Origin: Erwinia pyrifoliae DSM 12163
GTDB taxonomy: Bacteria > Pseudomonadota > Gammaproteobacteria > Enterobacterales > Enterobacteriaceae
Length of the DNA: 11,894 bases
Assembly (NCBI RefSeq): GCF_000026985.1
Contig: NC_017390.1
Coordinates: 3,049,990 to 3,061,883, forward strand
Reading direction: 5' to 3'
Under the pieces are notes generated by a model, which did not search any database, was not told the DNA's origin, and saw only the letters and a list, made by a program, of their open reading frames with translations. The position numbers and the translations under genes were made by a program. Shown piece by piece: positions 6,888-11,894 of this stretch; within the stretch, counting starts at the first letter, position 1; every line of letters begins with the position of its first letter.

Positions 6888-6907
6888 TTTCACCACAAGG
6901 ACCGCTC

Positions 6908-8194
6908 GTGGAACACGTTTCAACCACTACCCTGATTATTACGCTGATCGTTATGATTCTGGTGTCGGCGTACTTTTCCGGCTCCGAAACCGGCATGATG
7001 ACGCTTAACCGCTACAAACTGCGTCATCAGGCTAAGAACGGCAACCGCGCCGCACGCCGTGTTGAGAAACTTCTGCGCCGTCCTGACCGTCTTATCAGCC
7101 TGGTATTGATTGGCAACAACCTGGTGAATATTCTGGCCTCTGCGCTGGCAACCATTGTTGGTATGCGCCTGTACGGTGACGCCGGCGTAGCGATAGCTAC
7201 CGGCATACTGACCTTCCTGGTACTTGTTTTTTCTGAAGTCCTGCCGAAAACCGTTGCGGCGCTCTATCCGGAAAAGGTTGCCTTCCCCAGCAGCGTCCTA
7301 CTGGGGCCACTTCAGGTGGTGATGATGCCGCTGGTGTGGCTGTTGAACATCATTACGCGCATGTTGATGCGCATGGTGGGGATCAGCAGTGACGGTGCTA
7401 TCAGCGGCGCTTTGAGCAAGGAAGAACTGCGCACCATTGTCTATGAATCACGTTCGTTAATGTCGCGCCGCAACCAGGATATGCTGCTGTCAGTACTGGA
7501 TCTGGAGAAGGTCAATGTCGACGACATAATGGTGCCGCGCAACGAAATCGTCGGTATTAATATCAACGATGACTGGAAATCCATTGTTCGCCAGCTGACG
7601 CATTCGCCGCATGGCCGCATCGTGCTATATCGGGACTCGCTCGATGACACCATCAGTATGCTACGCGTACGCGAAGCCTATCGCCTGATGACGGAGAAAA
7701 AAGAGTTTACCAAAGAGGTCATGCTGCGCGCAGCGGATGAGATCTACTATGTGCCGGAAGGTACGCCGCTTAACGTTCAGCTGGTGAAGTTCCAGCGCAA
7801 TAAAGAAAAAGTCGGCCTGGTAGTTGATGAGTACGGCGACGTCAAAGGGCTGGTCACCATCGAAGATATTCTGGAAGAGATTGTGGGTGACTTTACCACT
7901 TCGATGTCGCCCACGCTGGCAGAAGAGGTGATGCCGCAAAACGACGGCTCGGTGCTTATCGAAGGTAGCGCTAACATCCGTGAACTGAATAAGGTATTTA
8001 ACTGGACGCTGCCGGAAGCGGATGCCCGTACCATTAACGGCATGATCCTGGAGGAAATTCAGGATATTCCGTTAACGGGGACCACCGTACATATCTCTCA
8101 CTACGCGGTGGATATTCTTGATGTTCAGGATAATATGATTAAGCAGGTGCGTATTACGCCACAAAAACCGCTGAAGGAGTCAATCGGCTCATAG
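6908..8194 (+). CDS. corB: CNNM/HlyC-CorC family membrane protein CorB (YfjD)
   Basis: A 428-residue protein, the same length as E. coli YfjD. An N-terminal DUF21/CNNM membrane domain (about 1-160) contains the conserved SAYFSGSETGMM (20-31), the IGNNLVNILASAL span (68-80) and FSEVLPKT (108-115). A tandem CBS pair follows (about 200-325; DDIMVPR at 205-211 and GLVTIEDILEEIVGD at 314-328). A C-terminal CorC_HlyC domain (about 345-420) ends the chain. The family is linked to magnesium/cobalt homeostasis, with corB named in Salmonella for its effect on CorA-dependent efflux; CNNM relatives transport or sense Mg2+. The start is GTG at 6908, with AAGGA seven bases upstream. It is 20 nt after ypjD and converges on luxS across a bidirectional terminator. 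Confidence 0.95.
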   Translation: MEHVSTTTLIITLIVMILVSAYFSGSETGMMTLNRYKLRHQAKNGNRAARRVEKLLRRPDRLISLVLIGNNLVNILASALATIVGMRLYGDAGVAIATGILTFLVLVFSEVLPKTVAALYPEKVAFPSSVLLGPLQVVMMPLVWLLNIITRMLMRMVGISSDGAISGALSKEELRTIVYESRSLMSRRNQDMLLSVLDLEKVNVDDIMVPRNEIVGININDDWKSIVRQLTHSPHGRIVLYRDSLDDTISMLRVREAYRLMTEKKEFTKEVMLRAADEIYYVPEGTPLNVQLVKFQRNKEKVGLVVDEYGDVKGLVTIEDILEEIVGDFTTSMSPTLAEEVMPQNDGSVLIEGSANIRELNKVFNWTLPEADARTINGMILEEIQDIPLTGTTVHISHYAVDILDVQDNMIKQVRITPQKPLKESIGS

Positions 8195-8210
8195 CCCGAT
8201 TTGCCCCAGT

Positions 8211-8240
8211 AAAAAGGCGACCATATTAAGATCGCCTTTT
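8211..8240. terminator. Bidirectional intrinsic terminator between corB and luxS
   Basis: AAAAGGCGA (8212-8220) pairs perfectly with TCGCCTTTT (8232-8240) around an 11-nt loop. Rightward transcripts from corB run into TTTTCTCTTCT, and leftward transcripts from luxS run into TTTTT (8215-8211), so it can serve both convergent genes. Confidence 0.85.
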
Positions 8241-8256
8241 CTCTTCTCACCGCTGA

Positions 8257-8772
8257 CTAAATATGCAGCTCTTTCAGCTTCTCTTTTGGCAGCGCCAGCT
8301 CATCGTTGCGGTTAACGCGAATGTCCTTTTCAATGATATGACGGGCGATATCCTGCGCTTCATCCAGCGAGTGCATCTCATAAGTACCGCACTGATACTC
8401 ATTCAGCTCGGGAATCTGACGCTGTTCGGCAACTTTCAACACGTCGCCCATTGCCGCTTTCCATGCCTGGGCTACCCGCTGCTCGTCCGGCACGCCAATC
8501 AGACTCATATAAAAACCGGTACGGCATCCCATAGGAGAAATATCGATGATTTCTACTCCGTTACCGTTAAGGTGATCGCGCATGAAGCCAGCGAACAGGT
8601 GTTCCAGCGTATGGATGCCGCGCTCAGGCAACACTTCCTTGTTCGGACGGCAGAAACGCAGGTCGAAAACCGTAATGGTGTCGCCATGAGGGGTCTGCAT
8701 AGTCTTGGCTACGCGCACGGCAGGAGCAGCCATGATGGTGTGATCGACGGTAAAGCTATCCAGTAATGGCAT
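8257..8772 (-). CDS. luxS: S-ribosylhomocysteine lyase (autoinducer-2 synthase)
   Basis: A 171-residue enzyme of the usual length. It cleaves S-ribosylhomocysteine to homocysteine and DPD, the precursor of the quorum signal AI-2, and completes detoxification of S-adenosylhomocysteine in the activated methyl cycle. The metal site is intact: His54 and His58 in HTLEH and Cys128 in YQCGT. Catalytic Glu57 and Cys83 (in SPMGCRTG) are present. GAGGTAA precedes the ATG at a good distance. The gene for the small RNA MicA lies on the opposite strand just upstream, so the luxS leader transcript would be antisense to it, the arrangement known in E. coli. It shares orientation with gshA but is separated by about 160 bp. 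Confidence 0.98.
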   Translation of the reverse strand: MPLLDSFTVDHTIMAAPAVRVAKTMQTPHGDTITVFDLRFCRPNKEVLPERGIHTLEHLFAGFMRDHLNGNGVEIIDISPMGCRTGFYMSLIGVPDEQRVAQAWKAAMGDVLKVAEQRQIPELNEYQCGTYEMHSLDEAQDIARHIIEKDIRVNRNDELALPKEKLKELHI

Positions 8773-8810
8773 ATGGTTACCTCAAAAAATTGATTTATTT
8801 TTGATGCGAT

Positions 8811-8838
8811 GAAACTTTCTCGATCGCCAGACGTCTGA
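8811..8838 (+). promoter_or_regulatory. Sigma-E-type promoter of micA
   Basis: GAAACTT (8811-8817) resembles the sigma-E -35 GGAACTT, and GTCTGA (8833-8838) resembles its -10. The hexamers are about 16 bp apart, with the -10 six bases before the predicted +1 at 8845. The -10 overlaps a perfect 10-bp palindrome, CAGACGTCTG (8828-8837). Sigma-E control of micA is established in E. coli and Salmonella. Confidence 0.8.
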
Positions 8839-8844
8839 ATATAT

Positions 8845-8924
8845 GAAAGACGCGTATTTGTTATCATCATCTCATCCCTGACAACAGAGATGTTAATTTA
8901 GGCCACAGTGACGTGGCCTTTTTC
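8845..8924 (+). ncRNA. micA: Small regulatory RNA MicA
   Basis: The sequence starting GAAAGACGCG at 8845 and continuing through TTTGTTATCATCATC matches the 5' seed region of MicA, the Hfq-dependent sRNA that represses ompA and other outer-membrane protein mRNAs under envelope stress. It ends in a Rho-independent terminator, GGCCAC-agtgac-GTGGCC followed by TTTTTCTTTT (8901-8928). Position between luxS and gshA, orientation opposite to both and the upstream sigma-E promoter all match E. coli. At about 78-80 nt it is slightly longer than the roughly 72-nt E. coli RNA; the middle segment (8870-8900) is the variable part. The RNA is antisense to the luxS leader, which in E. coli allows RNase III processing of that mRNA. 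Confidence 0.92.
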
Positions 8925-8928
8925 TTTT
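8901..8928 (+). terminator. Intrinsic terminator of micA
   Basis: GGCCAC (8901-8906) and GTGGCC (8913-8918) form a 6-bp stem followed by TTTTTCTTTT. On the other strand the stem is followed by TAAATT rather than a T-run, so it is not a good terminator for gshA. The 3' U-tail would be the Hfq-binding end of MicA. Confidence 0.85.
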
Positions 8929-8932
8929 GGCG

Positions 8933-10492
8933 CTAGCTTTTGCCTTGCAAAAAGGCTTCAAGGCTAAGCGTATCACTTTCTTCAATTTCTTGCTGGTTCA
9001 ACCGCGAACGCCGCGCTTCCTCGCTAAAGCTCTGCCCGGTCAACACTTCCAGTGGTTCTTCACACAGCTGGGCACGATATTGCTCGGCCAGCGCCAGCCC
9101 GGTCGCGTCGATTCCGTTCTCTTTAAGCGTTTGCAGAAAACGAGCGGAATAGGTCAAATCCGGCTCATCAAAAGATGCAATCAGACGGTCACACACCTGC
9201 TGATAATGTTGATTGCCGCCCTGGCTATCCAGCGTTTTCGCAATGCGACGCAGATCGTTAAACAGCGTTTTGCCCACATCAACCAGCGGATACTGTGTTG
9301 CACTGTAGCCCATGCCGAGGGTCAGACCGGGCTTACGCCCTTCAGCAATCACCAGATTCCAGTTATTACGCGTACAGGCCAGCTCGGCACGATCCATCTC
9401 CGGAGCATCCGCCAGCGTACACCAGATAAGGAACAGGTCGAGGAAACGAACCTGATCGGCATCCACGCCTGTCGATGAGAACGGATTGATATCCAGTGAA
9501 CGTACCTCGATGTATTCAATGCCGCCGCGTTGTAGCGCATCAGAAGGGGCTTCTCCGGTACGCGTCACGCGCTTAGGACGGATGGGAGCATACAGCTCAT
9601 TTTCAATCTGCAGCACGTTGGTATTCAGTTGCAGCCAGTCGCCATGACTGTCCTTTATCCCCATCGCCGCAAACTCTGCTGACGGGGTTTTAATCGCCGC
9701 TTTCAGACCTGCAATATAGTCTGGCAGGTGGTTGAAAGTAATATCCAGGCTACTCTGCGATTTATTGGTGTAGCCGAGATCGCTGAGGCGCAGCGAGGTT
9801 GCATACGGCAGTGACAATACGCCTTTATCGCTGCGCTCGAACGGCAATGCGCTCTCTTTACCCTGCAAAAAGGATGAACAGATAGCCGGAGAAGCTCCGA
9901 ACAGGTAAGGGATCACCCAACCGAAACGATAATAATTACGTATCAGTTGCAGATAACCCGCAGAGATCGCTTCTTTACCCCTTTCCGCGTCTTTCACGCC
10001 AGCCCATGCCTGCCAGAAAGAGAGCGGCAGAGAGAAATTGTAGTGCACGCCGGAGATTACCTGCATCAGCGCGCCATAGCGATTCTTTAGCCCCTGGCGA
10101 TACAGCGTTTTCATCTGGCCGATGTTTGAAGAGCCATATTGCGCCAGTTCTATATCCTGTTCGGGGTGTACCCTGCACGGCATGCTCATTGGCCACATAC
10201 GCTCTTCGCCAAGCTCACGGGCAACATGACGGTGAATATCACGTAAAAATGCCAGCAGATGATCGACATCCCGATCGACCGGCGTGATGAATTCCAACAG
10301 CGCTTCCGCGAAGTCCGTGGTTATCCACTTATGCGTTAAGGCCGAACCAAGGGAAGCCGGGTGAGCGGTGGTAGCCAGAAATCCATCGGGGCTGACGCGC
10401 AGTGTTTCGCGCTCGATACCGCGACCGATGCCGTTGAGTGCGTCAGGATGCGCTTCCAACCATGAAAGCGCCTGTGATACATCCGGGATCAA
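8933..10492 (-). CDS. gshA: Glutamate-cysteine ligase (gamma-glutamylcysteine synthetase)
   Basis: A 519-residue proteobacterial-type GshA (E. coli 518). It joins glutamate and cysteine with ATP in the first and rate-limiting step of glutathione synthesis in the cytosol. The ATP/metal-binding front is intact: [10 protein letters not shown] (24-33) with Glu27 and Glu29, Asp60 and Glu67 in [45 protein letters not shown] and [11 protein letters not shown] are conserved further on. The start codon is TTG at 10492, with GGGAGG five bases upstream; E. coli gshA also starts with TTG, which lowers translation and supports this choice. It lies 72 nt downstream of yqaA on the same strand, in an AT-rich gap that may hold its own promoter. 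The C-terminus diverges most from E. coli. Confidence 0.97.
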   Translation of the reverse strand: MIPDVSQALSWLEAHPDALNGIGRGIERETLRVSPDGFLATTAHPASLGSALTHKWITTDFAEALLEFITPVDRDVDHLLAFLRDIHRHVARELGEERMWPMSMPCRVHPEQDIELAQYGSSNIGQMKTLYRQGLKNRYGALMQVISGVHYNFSLPLSFWQAWAGVKDAERGKEAISAGYLQLIRNYYRFGWVIPYLFGASPAICSSFLQGKESALPFERSDKGVLSLPYATSLRLSDLGYTNKSQSSLDITFNHLPDYIAGLKAAIKTPSAEFAAMGIKDSHGDWLQLNTNVLQIENELYAPIRPKRVTRTGEAPSDALQRGGIEYIEVRSLDINPFSSTGVDADQVRFLDLFLIWCTLADAPEMDRAELACTRNNWNLVIAEGRKPGLTLGMGYSATQYPLVDVGKTLFNDLRRIAKTLDSQGGNQHYQQVCDRLIASFDEPDLTYSARFLQTLKENGIDATGLALAEQYRAQLCEEPLEVLTGQSFSEEARRSRLNQQEIEESDTLSLEAFLQGKS

Positions 10493-10564
10493 ATTGACCT
10501 CCCGCAGAGAGAAAATTTATTATTGTTAAGCATAATGTTAATCGTAGCGCCGCCTGAAAGCGAA

Positions 10565-10993
10565 TCAATGCCACCATTCCATGCCCTGAAGTGTTGCGGC
10601 CGCCAGCACGATGTAGCGCAAGGTCTTACCGATGGTGAGAAAAATCACCATCGGCAGCCAGGGAAAACGTATCCAGCCGGCAACAACGCATAGCAGGTCA
10701 CCTATCACCGGTAACCAACTGAAAACCAGTGCTGCAGGCCCTAAACGCCGCAGCCATGCCACTGCCGTATCATGCCGTCGTCCCTGATCTTTTAGCGGGA
10801 GCAATCGACCAATCACAATGCTGGTTAAACCTCCCAGGGTATTACCCAGTGCAGCAGTCACCACCAGCGCGCTGACGGAAATTTTGTCCGCCATCACCAG
10901 TCCGACCAGCAATGCTTCCGAACTACCGGGCAATAGCGTGGCACTGAGGAAACTACTGGTCAACATCGAAACATAAGACAACCACTCACTCAC
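10565..10993 (-). CDS. yqaA: Inner-membrane protein YqaA, DedA/VTT (SNARE-associated) family
   Basis: The 142-residue product has the same length as E. coli YqaA and shares SSFLSATLLPG near the N-terminus (13-23), GNTLGGLTSIVIGR (50-63), WLPVIGDLLCVVAGWIR (94-110) and the ending QGMEWWH. It is an integral membrane protein with several hydrophobic segments. Relatives in the DedA/VTT superfamily act as lipid flippases or transporters, but the substrate of YqaA is not established. The start codon is GTG at 10993, overlapping the TGA stop of yqaB by four bases (GTGA), a typical sign of translational coupling. gshA follows after 72 nt. Confidence 0.93.
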   Translation of the reverse strand: MSEWLSYVSMLTSSFLSATLLPGSSEALLVGLVMADKISVSALVVTAALGNTLGGLTSIVIGRLLPLKDQGRRHDTAVAWLRRLGPAALVFSWLPVIGDLLCVVAGWIRFPWLPMVIFLTIGKTLRYIVLAAATLQGMEWWH

Positions 10994-11556
10994 AGTCGTC
11001 TGACATCCACCGCATCCATTCCTGCAGCGCGTGCCGCCTGTAAGCCAAAGTCTGCGTCTTCGAACACCACACAGCGCGCAGCAGGAACGCCAATTAATTC
11101 GGCGCAGCGCAGAAATGTATCAGGTTCAGGCTTATGACGTTTAACATCATCTGCTCCGACGATAGCATCGAAATAATTGTGCAAATTCAGGTGCTGCAAC
11201 AGCGCAACCGCCATTGCATTCTCACTACCGGTCCCGACAGCCATGGGTCGACGTCCCTTGTAAGCTTTCACCACTTCAATAAGCGGCAGTGGCTGTACGG
11301 TGTCAAACAGCATGGTTTTCAATAATTGCGTTTTTTCAGCAGCCAGCGGGTTAGGATCGAGATCGCTTTGGTTATGGATAATGATAACCTGTGCGATTCG
11401 CCAGGCCGGGGAGCCACTCAGGCCGATAAGAGCCTTTTCATCAAAGACCAAACCGTGTTGCACCAGCACCTGCCGCCAGGCCTTAAGGTGCGTTGGCTCA
11501 GTGTTGAGAATGGTGCCATCCATATCGAAGATCAAGCCATCGTAGTCATCGTACAT
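10990..11556 (-). CDS. yqaB: HAD-superfamily phosphatase YqaB (fructose-1-phosphatase-type)
   Basis: A 188-residue subfamily-IA haloacid dehalogenase-type hydrolase, the same length as E. coli YqaB, which dephosphorylates fructose-1-phosphate and other small sugar phosphates. Motif I is DMDGT (nucleophile Asp11, acid/base Asp13), motif II VGTGSE (about 107-112), motif III Lys142 in RHKPEPDTF, and motif IV FEDADFG (about 165-171) with the metal-binding acids. The small alpha-helical cap lies at about residues 18-80. The frame also has an ATG at 11568, but its AGG abuts the codon. The ATG at 11556 gives the family length and has AGGA 11 nt upstream, so it is preferred. The stop overlaps the yqaA start. 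Confidence 0.95.
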   Translation of the reverse strand: MYDDYDGLIFDMDGTILNTEPTHLKAWRQVLVQHGLVFDEKALIGLSGSPAWRIAQVIIIHNQSDLDPNPLAAEKTQLLKTMLFDTVQPLPLIEVVKAYKGRRPMAVGTGSENAMAVALLQHLNLHNYFDAIVGADDVKRHKPEPDTFLRCAELIGVPAARCVVFEDADFGLQAARAAGMDAVDVRRL

Positions 11557-11586
11557 TGTTGTGTCCATCCTGATAGCGGAATGATT

Positions 11587-11616
11587 ACTTTAGCTTAAAA
11601 GCAGTATGATTGTCGC
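11587..11616 (-). promoter_or_regulatory. Possible promoter of yqaB-yqaA
   Basis: On the minus strand, GCGACA (11616-11611) and TAAAGT (11592-11587) lie 18 bp apart, about 30 bp before the yqaB start. Each matches four to five of six consensus bases. This is weak evidence, offered because no other candidate is visible close to the gene. Confidence 0.35.
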
Positions 11617-11894
11617 TTTGAGCGTAAAGCGGCAGAGTTTTGACGTGATAAAGACGATGGCATCAGATAAGTGCTACGGAATAAGTTTGTCAGTGAAGAA
11701 TGATGTCGAACTTCAACCGTTTAACCGGGCGCCGTGGAAAAAATTGGGCTACTGCGGGTGATATTGCTATGCAAGGGGAGTGATTCGGCTTCGACTCACC
11801 GTGGCGAGCCATTACTGAAGCAACGTTATCCACCTTAGTGCTGGTTGTGACGGCTTCTCAAGCATGCCAACCCAAGGTTACTTCCGGTATTGCA
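11617..11894. other. Right-end stretch without a recognisable gene
   Basis: With the yqaB leader this makes about 330 bases with no supported gene. I looked for the genes that flank yqaB in E. coli (serine/arginine tRNAs, then csrA) and found no tRNA cloverleaf and no csrA start. A 40-codon minus-strand frame (11812-11690, beginning MARHGESKPN) and a 34-codon plus-strand frame from 11657 are open, but neither has a Shine-Dalgarno sequence. An imperfect hairpin lies at 11780-11799 (GTGATTCG, GCTT, CGACTCAC). Confidence 0.4.

Noticed and set aside
8263..8766. Plus-strand open frame of 167 codons opposite luxS
   Set aside because: It is an exact antisense shadow of luxS, with no Shine-Dalgarno sequence and no family resemblance.
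8927..9478. Plus-strand open frame of 183 codons opposite the end of gshA
   Set aside because: It is antisense to conserved gshA codons and starts within the micA terminator tail, so it is not a real gene.
11690..11812. Small minus-strand gene of 40 codons beginning MARHGESKPN
   Set aside because: It has no ribosome binding site, no recognised family, and a length that could easily arise by chance.

Overview
The window carries a conserved enterobacterial core at about 2.35-11.57 kb, with an AT-rich accessory segment at its left end. Core proteins match their Escherichia coli counterparts closely in sequence and almost exactly in length (Ffh 453 aa, S16 82 aa, RimM 182 aa, L19 115 aa, LuxS 171 aa, GshA 519 aa, YqaA 142 aa, YqaB 188 aa). 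The organism is therefore a gammaproteobacterium of the order Enterobacterales. CorB and LuxS genes lie next to each other here, whereas from memory they are well separated in E. coli K-12. With the accessory genes this suggests a non-Escherichia lineage, possibly plant- or insect-associated, but the genus cannot be fixed from sequence alone.

Left accessory segment (1-2340): an unidentified gene truncated by the window edge (minus strand, starting at 341), a decayed IS3-family transposase (about 467-850), a 315-bp stretch with nested palindromes but no recognisable gene, and a minus-strand gene for a pentatricopeptide-repeat (PPR)-like protein of 321 aa. PPR proteins are abundant in plant organelles and sporadic in bacteria. 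The truncated gene and the PPR gene share a duplicated, AT-rich upstream region of roughly 100 bp that ends exactly at the proposed start codons. They therefore look like members of one co-regulated family, plausibly effector-like. This is the most interesting part of the window.

Core, minus strand (2354-5930): ffh, then the operon rpsP-rimM-trmD-rplS, with its own promoter inside the ffh-rpsP gap, a strong hairpin in the leader and an intrinsic terminator after rplS. The operon joins ribosomal proteins S16 and L19 with a 30S maturation factor and the tRNA m1G37 methyltransferase. Divergent from ffh, on the plus strand, are ypjD (CcmC-like membrane protein) and corB (CNNM/CBS membrane protein), which form a tight pair.

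Right part (8200-11894): luxS converges on corB across a bidirectional terminator. The small RNA gene micA, with a sigma-E promoter, sits on the plus strand between luxS and gshA, antisense to the luxS leader. gshA (TTG start), yqaA and yqaB follow on the minus strand; yqaA and yqaB overlap by 4 nt. The last roughly 280 bases hold no gene I can recognise.
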